From Chlamydiota bacterium (GTDB taxonomy: Bacteria > Auribacterota > Tritonobacteria > UBA1439): a DNA stretch of 64,000 nucleotides. The stretch is taken from assembly GCA_012729785.1 (NCBI GenBank), contig JAAYCL010000038.1, positions 46,172 to 110,171 of the forward strand, written 5' to 3'. The first letter of the stretch is position 1. Every line of letters begins with the position of its first letter. The position numbers and the translations under genes are program-made. The notes under the pieces were generated by a model. That model ran no database searches. It saw only the letters and a program-made list of their open reading frames with translations, and was not told where the DNA came from. Positions 27,627 through 36,430 of the stretch are shown here, in pieces.

Positions 27627-28670
27627 TCAGCGGGGTGTTCCGCCGGGGCGCAGGAGGGGCGCCCCGAGGACGGCCAGGGCGAGGGCGCCGAGCGTGTAGC
27701 CGAAGACCTGCGTGATCACGTGGGCGGAGACGCCGGAGAGCACCGCGAGGTCCTTCGGGTAACCGAGGAGATAGAACGCCCCCGCCCATACCCCCTCGTA
27801 CGCCCCGAAGCCGCCGATCCCGCTCACCGGCGTGCTCGCGGAGAGCTCTGCGAGCGACGCCCCGACGAAAACCGGCCAGAACCCGATGCGGCGGAGCGTG
27901 TAGACGTCCGGATCGATCGGGTTGAGGATCGCGTAGACGAGGAACATCAGGCACGCGTACTTGAGCGCCCGGACGATGAACGAGAGCCAGAGCGCGCGCC
28001 CGAACAGCCCGGCGCGCGCGATCCGCTCGACGCGATCCGCCGTGCGCGCGCAGATCTCCTCCACCGCCGCCCTCTTCAGGCGCGGCGGGCGGAGCCGCGC
28101 GCCGGCCCGCCCCGCCGCGCGGAGCAGGGACGGCAGGTACAGCAAGACCGTGACGGAGAGGAGGAAGAAGGCGGCGGCGACCGCGGCGAGGAGCATCGGC
28201 GACACCCCGAGCCTCCACCCGCCCACCATCGCGATTCCGATCGCCATCAGCGGGACCATCACGACCATGTCCAGGAGGAAGGCCAGCGCCCAGATGGAGG
28301 TTCCCGCATCCACCGGATAGCCGAAGCGGGTGCGCAGGACCACGATGTAGACCGTCGAGCCAATCCGCGCCGGGAGGAGGTCGGCGAAGAGGTTCCGCAC
28401 GAAGGTCACGAGGAGCATCTGCCATCGCCCGATCGTGACGCCGGCGCCCGCGGCGCGGACGAGCAGCATGTACCGCTCGTTGCGGAACAGGGTCGAGAGA
28501 AGACTCAGTGCCGTGTAGGCCAGCAGTCCCGGCACGGAGGCGCTCCGCACGGAGCGGGCGATCTCCCCCGGGCTGACCACCGTCAGGAGATAGCCGATCA
28601 CCCCCACGCTCACGATCGCGGAGGCCGCGACGTACCACGTGTGCCTGCCGCCCGGCAGCCGCATCCTCAC
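27627..28670 (-). CDS. Flippase-like / lysylphosphatidylglycerol synthase TM-region family protein
   Basis: This 347-aa polytopic membrane protein has about eight hydrophobic segments. It contains the family patterns FRNERYMLLVRAAG, VRNLFADLLPARIGS near residues 55-105 and SGIGGFGAYEGVWAG near 300. It lacks the cytosolic aminoacyl-transferase domain of MprF, so it belongs to the stand-alone transmembrane family (UPF0104-type) thought to move or use lipid-linked groups. The substrate is unknown. The short gene upstream may not be related. Confidence 0.82.
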   Translation of the reverse strand: MRMRLPGGRHTWYVAASAIVSVGVIGYLLTVVSPGEIARSVRSASVPGLLAYTALSLLSTLFRNERYMLLVRAAGAGVTIGRWQMLLVTFVRNLFADLLPARIGSTVYIVVLRTRFGYPVDAGTSIWALAFLLDMVVMVPLMAIGIAMVGGWRLGVSPMLLAAVAAAFFLLSVTVLLYLPSLLRAAGRAGARLRPPRLKRAAVEEICARTADRVERIARAGLFGRALWLSFIVRALKYACLMFLVYAILNPIDPDVYTLRRIGFWPVFVGASLAELSASTPVSGIGGFGAYEGVWAGAFYLLGYPKDLAVLSGVSAHVITQVFGYTLGALALAVLGAPLLRPGGTPR

Positions 28671-28820
28671 CCTTCCCCCGGCGAGCCGCCGGGTATACGT
28701 GCCTTCGAACGCGCCCCCCGTCCCGGCCGCTCCCGGGCGGGACAGGCCCGTGTGCGCACGGTCGACGCCCTCGCCGCGCCTCCCGCCGCCGGCGCCCGCT
28801 CCCCCCCCTCAGGCGTCGTT

Positions 28821-29198
28821 TCAGGTTCCAGGGGCCCGGCCGGCGGGGCCGTCGAAAACACAGCGCCCGGCGAGCACGAACGCCTGCGGACCGCAACCGC
28901 GGCGCACCGCGGTTCCGAGGCCGGAGCGGAAGGTGCGGCACCAGCGGCACCGCCCGTCTTTGCCCCGGCCTGTGATGCGAAGCTCCATCCGCCCCCTGTC
29001 GAGGGAGGCGAGGTTCACCGCCACCGCTTCGAGCTTCGCCTTGCCGTGGGCCCAGCTGCTGATGTCGCGGACCAGGGCCGGCATCGGGGCCCCGTCGAAG
29101 CGCAGCAGCCAGCGGCATCCCTGCCCGCGTCCCCCGTCTCGATCGAAATCGAGCGTCAGCGACCCCCGGTGCAACTCCCCCGCCGCTTTCCCGTCCAT
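28821..29198 (-). CDS. Hypothetical protein (125 aa)
   Basis: This 125-aa protein is not recognised. It is Arg/Gly rich, with alternating hydrophobic residues (KLEAVAVNLASLDRGRMELRITG) that suggest a beta domain, and five cysteines including CRWC. A purine-rich GGGGTGGGG before the ATG could serve as ribosome binding site. With GC-rich DNA, chance frames of this size occur, so the gene needs support from homologs. Confidence 0.4.
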   Translation of the reverse strand: MDGKAAGELHRGSLTLDFDRDGGRGQGCRWLLRFDGAPMPALVRDISSWAHGKAKLEAVAVNLASLDRGRMELRITGRGKDGRCRWCRTFRSGLGTAVRRGCGPQAFVLAGRCVFDGPAGRAPGT

Positions 29199-29287
29199 AC
29201 CCCACCCCCTTTCACCCTACTAGTCGCGAAAAGGGGCGGATCCATTACAAGGTATTTTGCGTATTGTAACAAAAACCGAACGCCGCA

Positions 29288-30262
29288 TCAGGCCAATACC
29301 GAAACCGCCGGCGAACGCACAACCCGCCGCGCCGTCTCCCCCGGCCCGAAGCGGGCGCCCGGCAGCGCGACCACCTCCTCGAGACGGCTCCCTGCCCCGA
29401 CGCGGCACCCCTCCCCGAGAACCACCGCGGGGCCGATGACGCTGCCCGCCTCTATCGTGCAGCCCGGCCCGACGAGCGCCGGGGGGCTGAATCTCGCGCC
29501 GGGGAAGCGGCGCGGGAGCGGATCCCCGTCCGCCGAAACGCGGAGGGCGCCGGGCAGCGCGCCGCGCAGCACCTCCGCGTTGGCGTCGAGGTAGGCCGCG
29601 AGCGTCCCGATGTCCCTCCAGTACCCGGTCACCCGGTGCCCGGCGATGCGCTCCCCCGCCGCGAGCATCGGGAGGTAGCCGTCCCGCACGATGCACGACG
29701 GCGCCCCCGTGGGGAGGCGGCGGAATATCTCGGGCGAGAGGATATGGATCCCCGTGAAGACGGCGGGGGAGAGGCCCCCGCCGCCCCCGACCCCGCCGAT
29801 GCGCCGCACCATCCCGTCCGCGCCCACCTCGATCTTCGAATACCGGCCGGAGGGGTCCCAGTCGGCGAGCAGCATCGTCGCCGCCGCGCCCGCCTCGATG
29901 TGCCTGCGCACCGCCGCGCGCAAATCCGCGTCGGTGAGCGCGTCGGCGTTCGCGAGGATGAACGGCTCGTCCGCGAAGAACCGCTCGACCTTCTTGAGCC
30001 CGCCGCCGGTCCCCAGCAGTTCCGGCTCCGGCGAGTAGCTGATGTGCAGCGCCCCGCCGTACGAATCCCCGAGGGCGGCGCGCACCCGTCCGCCGAGGTG
30101 GTGAAGATTCACGACGACCTCGCGCACCCCCGCGCGGGCGAGAAGATCGAGGACGTAGTGTATCTGTGGGCGGTTCGCCACCGGGAGGAGCGGTTTCGGG
30201 AGCTCGTCGGTGAGCGGCCTGAGGCGCGTTCCAAGGCCGGCCGCCAACAGCATCGCCCGCAT
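29288..30262 (-). CDS. murU: Sugar-1-phosphate nucleotidyltransferase, probable MurU
   Basis: This 324-aa nucleotidyltransferase starts with the signature LLAAGLGTRLRPLTDELPKP. Asp and Gly residues in FILANADALTD follow. A C-terminal left-handed beta-helix of hexapeptide repeats (about 250-310) is present, which short MurU enzymes lack. It begins one base after the stop of the AmgK-like kinase. That pairing is the known arrangement for salvage of N-acetylmuramate to UDP-MurNAc, in which MurU uridylylates MurNAc-1-phosphate. By sequence alone a mannose- or glucose-1-phosphate enzyme remains possible. Confidence 0.75.
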   Translation of the reverse strand: MRAMLLAAGLGTRLRPLTDELPKPLLPVANRPQIHYVLDLLARAGVREVVVNLHHLGGRVRAALGDSYGGALHISYSPEPELLGTGGGLKKVERFFADEPFILANADALTDADLRAAVRRHIEAGAAATMLLADWDPSGRYSKIEVGADGMVRRIGGVGGGGGLSPAVFTGIHILSPEIFRRLPTGAPSCIVRDGYLPMLAAGERIAGHRVTGYWRDIGTLAAYLDANAEVLRGALPGALRVSADGDPLPRRFPGARFSPPALVGPGCTIEAGSVIGPAVVLGEGCRVGAGSRLEEVVALPGARFGPGETARRVVRSPAVSVLA

Positions 30263-30263
30263 C

Positions 30264-31274
30264 TCAGCCCTCCCCCCGGAGCTGCGGCACGAGGCGGCCG
30301 AGCGCCCGGATGCACCGGTCCAGGAACGGGAATCTCGGGGCGGCCTCGCGCACGTAGGCGAACGTCGGCGCGAGGGCGTCCAGGTAGCGCCGGTTCCCGC
30401 GCACGACGGCCATGTAGCCGAAGGTGCCGCAGGCCTTGAGGTTCCTCTGGATCCCCGCGAGGTCGAAACGCTCCACGAACTCGTCCCTGTCCCGCCACTC
30501 GATCCCGCGGTCGCGGCTCGCGTCGAGGTAGTACGCCGCCATCTCCGCGCGGAACGCCCGGTCGAGCACGGTGTAGGAGTCCTTGAGGAGCGAGGCGAGG
30601 TCGTACTGGCACGGCCCCATCCGCGCATCCTGGAAATCCACCACGCCGAGCCGGTCCCCGACCACCATCAGGTTGCGGCTGTGGTAATCGCGGTGGTTGA
30701 GCACCCGCGGCATCGCGGCGAGGCGCCGGCACAGCTCCGCGAACCCCGCCCGGATCTCCTCCCGCGCGGCGGGGGACGGCGCGGCGCCGAGGAGCCCCTC
30801 CACCGTGTGGCGGAGGAAGAAATCGAGCTCCTCCATCAGCTTCGTTTCGTCGAAGTGGCGGTGGAACGCCGGACAGTCGCGCACGCCGCAGCTCCCCGAG
30901 ACGTGAACGGAGAGCATCGCGTCGACGGCGAGGCGGTAGAGGCGGCGGCGCTCCGGCGGGGCCGCAGCGCGGAGGCATTCCTCGAGCGTCAGGTCGCCGA
31001 GATCCTCCATCAGCACGATGCCGCGGCCCCGGTCCCATTCGTAGATCTCCGGCACCGGGACGCCACAGGAGGCGAGGAGGTCGCGCACCTCGATGAAGTC
31101 CCGATCCGCCTCCCGGGAGGGCTCGTCGCGCGTCATCAGGACCGCCGTGCCCGCGCCGCGCCTGACGCGGTAGAACGAGCGCGTGGAGGCGTCCCCCGCC
31201 AGGCGCGCCGGGGCCCCGCAGAGCCCGCGGACGCGCAGGAACTCCTCCACCCTGTTTTCCTTTGACTGCCGCAT
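30264..31274 (-). CDS. amgK: Anomeric MurNAc/GlcNAc kinase (AmgK-like)
   Basis: This 336-aa aminoglycoside-phosphotransferase-fold kinase has the GDASTRSFYRV loop (28-37), the Brenner motif HRDYHSRN (194-201) and DFQDA (213-217), followed by GPCQYDLASLLKDSY. The block HRDxHSRN...DFQDA..GP..YDLxSLLxDxY matches AmgK, which phosphorylates the anomeric carbon of N-acetylmuramate. It is directly followed by the MurU-like gene, and LdcA and Mpl lie divergently upstream. Function is inferred from motif and context. Confidence 0.8.
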   Translation of the reverse strand: MRQSKENRVEEFLRVRGLCGAPARLAGDASTRSFYRVRRGAGTAVLMTRDEPSREADRDFIEVRDLLASCGVPVPEIYEWDRGRGIVLMEDLGDLTLEECLRAAAPPERRRLYRLAVDAMLSVHVSGSCGVRDCPAFHRHFDETKLMEELDFFLRHTVEGLLGAAPSPAAREEIRAGFAELCRRLAAMPRVLNHRDYHSRNLMVVGDRLGVVDFQDARMGPCQYDLASLLKDSYTVLDRAFRAEMAAYYLDASRDRGIEWRDRDEFVERFDLAGIQRNLKACGTFGYMAVVRGNRRYLDALAPTFAYVREAAPRFPFLDRCIRALGRLVPQLRGEG

Positions 31275-31342
31275 GAAGAATCCCTATGATGGTGCGCCCG
31301 TGTCGCCCGCGGGAAGATCGAGTGTAGCACCACCGTGACCGT

Positions 31343-32275
31343 ATGACCAGCGCCATCACGCCCCCGCCGCTGGGCGCGGGCGATACCGTCGGCATCGCCG
31401 CCCCCGCGAGCCCGTTCGACCGCGAATGTTTTCTCCGCGGGGTCCGCCTCCTCGAGGAGGCGGGTCACCGGACGCTGTTCGAGGAGGGGATCTTCTCCCG
31501 GGACCGGTACCTCGCGGGAAGCGACCGGCGGCGGGCCGGGGAGCTCTCGAGGCTCTTCGCCGACCAGGACGTGAAGGCGGTCTTCTGCGCCCGCGGCGGG
31601 TACGGCTCGCAGCGCCTCCTGCCGCTGCTCGATCCGAAGCTGTTCCGGGGCAACCCGAAGATCTTCGTCGGCTACAGCGACCTCACCGCCGTCCACGCCT
31701 TCCTCGGGACGGCGTGCGGCCTCGTCACGTTCCACGGCCCGCTGGTCACCGAGATGGGCCGGATGGAGCCGCCCGCCTTCCGCGCGCTGCTGGCGCAACT
31801 CGGCCGGACGGCGCCGTGGGGGGAGGTCGCCGCCGGGCTCGAGACGCTGCGCGGGGGGGCGGCGGAGGGGCCGCTCGCGGGCGGGAGCCTCACCGTCTTC
31901 TGCGCGCTACTCGGCACGCCGTACGCCGCGGAGACCGCGGGGCGGATCCTCCTCCTCGAGGACCGAGGCGAGAAGCCGTACGAGATCGACCGGCTCTTCT
32001 CCTCGCTCAGGTTCTCAGGCGCGCTCGACGAGGCGCGGGGGCTTCTGCTCGGGCGCTTCGTCCCGCCCGCGGGATGGAAGGAGGGGGCGGAGCGCTACGG
32101 GGAGGAGGTTCGGCGCATCGCCCTCGAGGCGACGGAGGAGTCCGGCTGCCCGGTCCTCGCCGGATTCCCCGCGGGGCATTTCGACGGGAGCATCCTCTTC
32201 CCGCTCGGGGCGCGGGCCTCCCTCGACGGCACGCGCGGAACGGTGACGCTCACGGAGCCGTGCCTGGCGGGATGA
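31343..32275 (+). CDS. ldcA: Muropeptide LD-carboxypeptidase (peptidase S66)
   Basis: This 310-aa S66 serine peptidase cuts the terminal D-alanine from tetrapeptides derived from cell-wall turnover. The catalytic triad is Ser112 (VGYSDLTA), Glu206 (LLLEDRGEKPYEIDRL) and His279 (GFPAGHFDG). The length matches cytosolic LdcA. It precedes mpl by 31 bases on the same strand and is divergent from amgK. A microcin-C-immunity (MccF) role is possible for the family but unlikely in this context. Confidence 0.88.
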   Translation: MTSAITPPPLGAGDTVGIAAPASPFDRECFLRGVRLLEEAGHRTLFEEGIFSRDRYLAGSDRRRAGELSRLFADQDVKAVFCARGGYGSQRLLPLLDPKLFRGNPKIFVGYSDLTAVHAFLGTACGLVTFHGPLVTEMGRMEPPAFRALLAQLGRTAPWGEVAAGLETLRGGAAEGPLAGGSLTVFCALLGTPYAAETAGRILLLEDRGEKPYEIDRLFSSLRFSGALDEARGLLLGRFVPPAGWKEGAERYGEEVRRIALEATEESGCPVLAGFPAGHFDGSILFPLGARASLDGTRGTVTLTEPCLAG

Positions 32276-32306
32276 GGCGCGGCCGCAACGAAAGGGACTT
32301 GTCGGG

Positions 32307-33701
32307 ATGAATATACACCTCTGCGCCATCTGCGGGATGGGGATGGGCTCGCTCGCGCAGCTCCTCAGGGAGAGCGGGCACCGGGTCGGCGGCTCGGACG
32401 CCGGCCCGTACCCGCCGATGTCGGACCTCCTCGCCCGCCTGGGCGTCGAGGTGAAGATCGGCTTCAGTCCCACGCACATCCCCCCGGACACCGAGCTCGT
32501 GGTCGTCGGCAACGCCGTGCGGGCCGACAACCCAGAGGTGCAGGAGACGATCCGCCGCGGCCTGCGCTACCTCTCGTTCCCCGCCGCCCTGGAGGAGATG
32601 TACCTCTCCCGCCGGACGAACGTCGTCGTCGCCGGCACGCACGGCAAGACGACCTGCTCGTCGCTGATCGCGTGGATCCTCACCCGCGCGGGCCTCGAAC
32701 CCGGCTTCCTCATCGGGGGGGTGCTCCGCAACTTCGGCGGCTCGAGCGCCTCCGGCCGCGGGCCCCACTTCGTCGTCGAGGGGGACGAGTACCACACGGC
32801 CTTCTTCGATCGGAACCCGAAGTTCCTGCACTACCGCCCGTCGATCGGCGTCCTCACGAGCGTCGACTTCGATCACGCCGACATCTTCAGCGGCCTCGAC
32901 GCCTGCAAGGAGACGTTCAGGCGATTCGCCGCCCTCGTCCCCTCCTCGGGGACGCTCGTCGCCTGCGCCGACGACCCGCACGTCCGGGGGATAGCGGCGG
33001 ATGCGCCTTCCGCCTCGGTCGCGACGTACGGCTTCCGCGAAGGCGCGGACTGGCGCCTCTCCGGCTTCGAGGCGACGGCGGCCGGCGCCCGTTTCACCCT
33101 CTCCCGCCGCGGCGGCGACAGGCACCTCGTCGAATCGCCGCTCGCCGGCGCGCACAACGCGCGCAACGCCGCGGCGGCGTTCGCCGCCGCCTCGGCGCTC
33201 GGCGTCCCCCCCGACACGATCCTCCAGGGGATCGCCTCCTTCCAGGGGGTGAAACGCCGGCAGGAGGTGCGCGGGGAGGCGCGCGGCGTGACGGTCGTCG
33301 ACGACTTCGCGCACCACCCCACCGAGGTGCGCGAGACCATCGAGGCGCTGAAGGGACGCTACGCGGGGCGGCGGATCTGGGCGGTCTGGGAGCCGCGGAC
33401 GAACTCCAGCCGGAGGAGCTTCTTCCAGGACGAGTACCCGGGGGCGTTCCTGGGGGCGGACCGGGTCGTCGTCGCGGGGGTCTTCCGCGCCGAGCAGATC
33501 GAGGAGACACGGCGCTTCTCGCCGCAGAAACTCGCCGCCGACCTCGCGAGGCGGGGCGTGCACGCGCGTTATATCGAGCGCGTGGACGAGATCCTCGCGG
33601 CGCTCCTGGCGGAGTGCGTTCCGGGGGACGTCGTCCTCATCATGTCCAACGGGAGCTTCGAGGATCTCCACGAGCGCCTGCTCGCGGGGCTCGTCGGCTA
33701 G
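32307..33701 (+). CDS. mpl: UDP-MurNAc:murein tripeptide ligase
   Basis: This 464-aa Mur-ligase-fold enzyme attaches the recycled L-Ala-D-Glu-meso-Dap tripeptide to UDP-MurNAc. The N-terminal domain has HLCAICGMGMGSLAQLLRESGHRVGGSD, typical of Mpl. The P-loop GTHGKTT is at 110-116. The central EGDEYHTAFFD and the HNARNAAAA and DDFAHHPTEV blocks are those of Mpl/MurC. The glycine motif CGMGMGSLA and position after LdcA favour Mpl over MurC. The presence of Mpl implies a meso-diaminopimelate wall. Confidence 0.93.
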   Translation: MNIHLCAICGMGMGSLAQLLRESGHRVGGSDAGPYPPMSDLLARLGVEVKIGFSPTHIPPDTELVVVGNAVRADNPEVQETIRRGLRYLSFPAALEEMYLSRRTNVVVAGTHGKTTCSSLIAWILTRAGLEPGFLIGGVLRNFGGSSASGRGPHFVVEGDEYHTAFFDRNPKFLHYRPSIGVLTSVDFDHADIFSGLDACKETFRRFAALVPSSGTLVACADDPHVRGIAADAPSASVATYGFREGADWRLSGFEATAAGARFTLSRRGGDRHLVESPLAGAHNARNAAAAFAAASALGVPPDTILQGIASFQGVKRRQEVRGEARGVTVVDDFAHHPTEVRETIEALKGRYAGRRIWAVWEPRTNSSRRSFFQDEYPGAFLGADRVVVAGVFRAEQIEETRRFSPQKLAADLARRGVHARYIERVDEILAALLAECVPGDVVLIMSNGSFEDLHERLLAGLVG

Positions 33702-33768
33702 CCGCCCGTTCCCGTCGAGCCGTTCAGACGCGCGCCGGGCGGTCCGGCGCTCTCCTCGCCGCCGGCCG

Positions 33769-35427
33769 TCAGAAATCCCCCGCCACCGGCACCGGCTCGT
33801 TTCCGTTCGAGGCCGGGCGGCGGCCGTCCAGGTGGACAAGTTCGACCGTGCAGAGGCCCGCGATGCGCGCCCCCTCGAGGTCGTACTGCGCGAAGATCGC
33901 GCCCCCGAGCCGCTTGAGCGGCAGGAGCGTCCGCAGAGGCCCGTTCGTGAGGACGACCGCGCCGGGGGAGGGGCGGGAGATGCGGGGGATCCCCTCGATC
34001 CTGCGCGCCCACCGGGCCACGAGCGGGTGCGACAGGCAGAGGGCGGCGCAGGACCGGCTGCGGGCGAGGGCGCTCGCGACGAATTCCCCGGCCCGCACGG
34101 CGCCGAGCCCCCGGAGGCGCTCCCTCTCCGGCACGCCGAGCACCTCGGCCGCGTAGCGCAGCGCGTCGCCGCCGCGGATCGGAACGAACTCCGCGGCGGG
34201 GCACGCCCGCTCGGGCCCGAGCCCCTCGAGCAGCAGCTCCGCCGCGGCCCGGGGGTCGGGGCAGAACAGCCGGAGGGAGGACAGGGCCGCGGGGGCGGGA
34301 GGCGAAGGGCCTCGCGGGGCGCCGCCCGAGAAGCCGAGAAGTCGGAAGAGCGCGCTCCCCTCCCATCCCCCCGCCGCGATGCGGATCCGCCCGCGGGCGC
34401 TCCCGAAGAACCGCGGGATGGCGCCGACGGCCAAAACCAGCCCGGCGAGGCCCTGCGCGCCGATGCCCGCCGCCTCGCGTTCGAGGCGCTTCACCAGCCG
34501 CCTGCGGCGGGGGCCGCGCGCGATCCCGGCGACCGCCTCGGCGCAGCGGGCGGCGAGCGCCCGGAGATCCGCCGCCGGGGAACCGTGCAAAACGGGCGGG
34601 GAGAACGGGAACGGCGGCAGGCGGACGTCGCAGCCCGCGGCGACCTCCGCCGTGTTGGCGAGGAACGAGTCCGGGAAACCGAGCGCCCGCATCTCGTCGA
34701 GGCCCTTGAGCCAGATCGACCGGGTCGTCACGGCGAAGTCGCTCACCTTCCCGAAACGGGTCTTGACGATGATGTCGTGCGCGACCCAGTCCTCGGGGTG
34801 GGCGTAGTGGACGTCGTTGGTGACCACGGCCTTCAGCCCGCGGCGCGGCGCGAGCTCGAGGATCGCGGCGTTGGATATCTCCTGCTCCGCGTAGCCGAGG
34901 CTGGACATCTCGGGGTGGAAATCGTCGCCGAAGATCTCCAGGTAGCGCCGGAGTTCCCGCTCCCCCGCCGCCCGGCCCCGCCGGATGATCGCGAGGGGGA
35001 ACGACCCCCAGAAGCAGGCGCTCGAGCAGGAGAGGCCCCGGTGGTATCTCTCCAGGAGCGACCAGTCCACCGTCCCGCGGTTGCCGCGAAAGCAGCGGTC
35101 GAGCCACGCATCGCTGGTGAGGGAGACCAGGTTGCGGTACCCCTCGGCGTTCTTAGCGATGAGGACGAGGTGGTTGCGGTAGGGGTCGTTTCGGGCGATG
35201 GAGTCGAACGCGTCGTCGACGAAGTAGCACTCGCAGCCCAGGAGCGGGTTCATCCCGCGCCCGCGGGCCGCCCGGTAGAACCGCGGCGCGAAGGCGAGCT
35301 CGCCGTGGTCGGTGATCGCCATCGCCCGCTGCCCGAGCGCGGCGGCGCGGGCGAGCCCCTCGTCGAGCCCGAGGGCGCTGTCGGAGTAGGAGCCCCAGAA
35401 GTGGCTGTGGAGATGCGCGAATTCCAT
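33769..35427 (-). CDS. Truncated, polymerase-dead DnaE paralog with intact-looking PHP domain
   Basis: This 552-aa protein aligns by eye with the first half of DNA polymerase III alpha. The PHP part keeps HLHSH (5-9), ITDHGE (38-43), CECYF, LVLIAKNAEGYRNLVSLTS (87-105) and TNDVHYAHPEDWVAHD (203-218). The palm part is recognisable but eroded: the GRGS block reads AAGGWEGSAL (351-360). The catalytic DxD before FC reads LRL (385-387), so both aspartates are lost. IEGIPR and FAQYDLEGARIAGL (512-525) correspond to the DnaE region just before its conserved KMDFLGL, and the protein ends soon after. Fingers, beta-binding and C-terminal domains are missing. A nuclease or phosphatase role of the PHP domain is inferred. 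Confidence 0.8.
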   Translation of the reverse strand: MEFAHLHSHFWGSYSDSALGLDEGLARAAALGQRAMAITDHGELAFAPRFYRAARGRGMNPLLGCECYFVDDAFDSIARNDPYRNHLVLIAKNAEGYRNLVSLTSDAWLDRCFRGNRGTVDWSLLERYHRGLSCSSACFWGSFPLAIIRRGRAAGERELRRYLEIFGDDFHPEMSSLGYAEQEISNAAILELAPRRGLKAVVTNDVHYAHPEDWVAHDIIVKTRFGKVSDFAVTTRSIWLKGLDEMRALGFPDSFLANTAEVAAGCDVRLPPFPFSPPVLHGSPAADLRALAARCAEAVAGIARGPRRRRLVKRLEREAAGIGAQGLAGLVLAVGAIPRFFGSARGRIRIAAGGWEGSALFRLLGFSGGAPRGPSPPAPAALSSLRLFCPDPRAAAELLLEGLGPERACPAAEFVPIRGGDALRYAAEVLGVPERERLRGLGAVRAGEFVASALARSRSCAALCLSHPLVARWARRIEGIPRISRPSPGAVVLTNGPLRTLLPLKRLGGAIFAQYDLEGARIAGLCTVELVHLDGRRPASNGNEPVPVAGDF

Positions 35428-35457
35428 TGCGTGCGGCGGCCCCGGTCGAGGGATCAC

Positions 35458-35463
35458 AGTATA
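35458..35463 (-). promoter_or_regulatory. -10 box TATACT for the DnaE-like gene
   Basis: On the minus strand TGTGCTATACTGTGATCC places TATACT 30 bases before the ATG at 35427. It faces away from a second TATACT at 35525-35530, forming a divergent promoter pair. No clear -35 is visible. Confidence 0.5.
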
Positions 35464-35524
35464 GCACAGGCCCCCGCGCCTCGCGACGCCGTCCGCCTCG
35501 TCCCCACGCGCCCCGGCGGCGTGC

Positions 35525-35530
35525 TATACT
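35525..35530 (+). promoter_or_regulatory. -10 box TATACT for the cold shock gene
   Basis: GTGCTATACTGTAG gives a TATACT 25 bases before the ATG at 35556, leaving room for the ribosome binding site GGGAAGGAG. The surroundings are nearly identical to the minus-strand box at 35458 (TGCTATACTGT in both). Confidence 0.55.
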
Positions 35531-35555
35531 GTAGCCCGCGGGAAGGAGCGGGCCC

Positions 35556-35822
35556 ATGGCGAACGGGATCGTGAAATGGTTCAACGACCGTAAGGGGTAC
35601 GGCTTCATCGCCCCCGAAGGCGGCGAGGCGGAGATCTTCGTCCACTACACCTCGATCGCCGGGAACGGATTCAAGACGCTCTCCCCGGGCGAGGCGGTGG
35701 AATTCGACGAGGCGCCCGGCCCCCGCGGCCCCCAGGCCGTGAACGTAACGCGGCGCGGTCCCCGCGTGGCGCCCCCGATCCCCGCGCCGGCGCCCCGCGC
35801 GCACAAGGAGACTCCGCGATGA
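35556..35822 (+). CDS. Cold shock domain protein with proline-rich tail
   Basis: This 88-aa protein has a CspA-type RNA-binding domain (1-67) with RNP1 KGYGFI (13-18) and RNP2 IFVHY (27-31). It is followed by a basic Pro-rich tail (GPRVAPPIPAPAPRAHKE) not found in standard 66-70 aa cold shock proteins. It acts as an RNA chaperone in the cytosol. The stop overlaps the next ATG by four bases (ATGA). A GGGAAGGAG ribosome binding site lies upstream. Confidence 0.93.
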   Translation: MANGIVKWFNDRKGYGFIAPEGGEAEIFVHYTSIAGNGFKTLSPGEAVEFDEAPGPRGPQAVNVTRRGPRVAPPIPAPAPRAHKETPR

Positions 35823-36367
35823 TCCCCGCTCGAACGACCGTGCGCCTCGCCCTCGCCGTTTCCTGCCTCGCCGCCCTCGCCTCCTGCGCGGGCGGGGGGC
35901 GGGCGATGGCGCGCTACTACGCCAACCACCCGGAGATGATGGCGCGCCTCTTGAAGGTCCGGGTTCTCTTCGTGCAGGAGGTCCGGGGCGCGCCCGGCGA
36001 GGACGCCGCCCGGGAGATGCGGGAATGCATCGTCGACGAGCTCGAACGCCGCGGACGCGGGCGCTTCCGGCTCGCCGCCTCCCCCGCGCAGGCCGACGCG
36101 GTCGTCGAAACGGAGATGACGGAGGAGCTGGGGCCGGTCCCCGAGGAGGAGCCGCTCCTGTTCACGCTCGAGGAGAAGATCGTCTCGAGGAAGGTCGTCT
36201 ACGCGCGGATGAAGCTCGCCGACCCGAAGACGGGGCGGCTCATCTACAAGACGGACACGCGGGAGGGGGCCGAGATCGCCGTGGATTCGATCGCGAAGGC
36301 CGCCCACACGGTGGTCAGGAACCTGATGCAGGAGATCGAGCGCTGCCGAAGGTCGATCGCGCCCTGA
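35819..36367 (+). CDS. Lipoprotein of unknown function (182 aa)
   Basis: This 182-aa protein has an N-terminal basic/hydrophobic segment and lipobox LASC (cysteine near residue 23), so it should be lipid-anchored. The mature part resembles small envelope lipoproteins that bind or assemble on the membrane (ADAVVETEMTEELGP, LADPKTGRLIYKTDTREG), but I cannot name the family. It overlaps the cold shock gene by four bases and is co-transcribed with it. Confidence 0.8.
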   Translation: MIPARTTVRLALAVSCLAALASCAGGGRAMARYYANHPEMMARLLKVRVLFVQEVRGAPGEDAAREMRECIVDELERRGRGRFRLAASPAQADAVVETEMTEELGPVPEEEPLLFTLEEKIVSRKVVYARMKLADPKTGRLIYKTDTREGAEIAVDSIAKAAHTVVRNLMQEIERCRRSIAP

Positions 36368-36430
36368 ACAGGCGCGGCGAAGCGGCGCAGGCAACGAGGG
36401 GCGCGGGGATGCGCCCGGGATGGGTGAACC

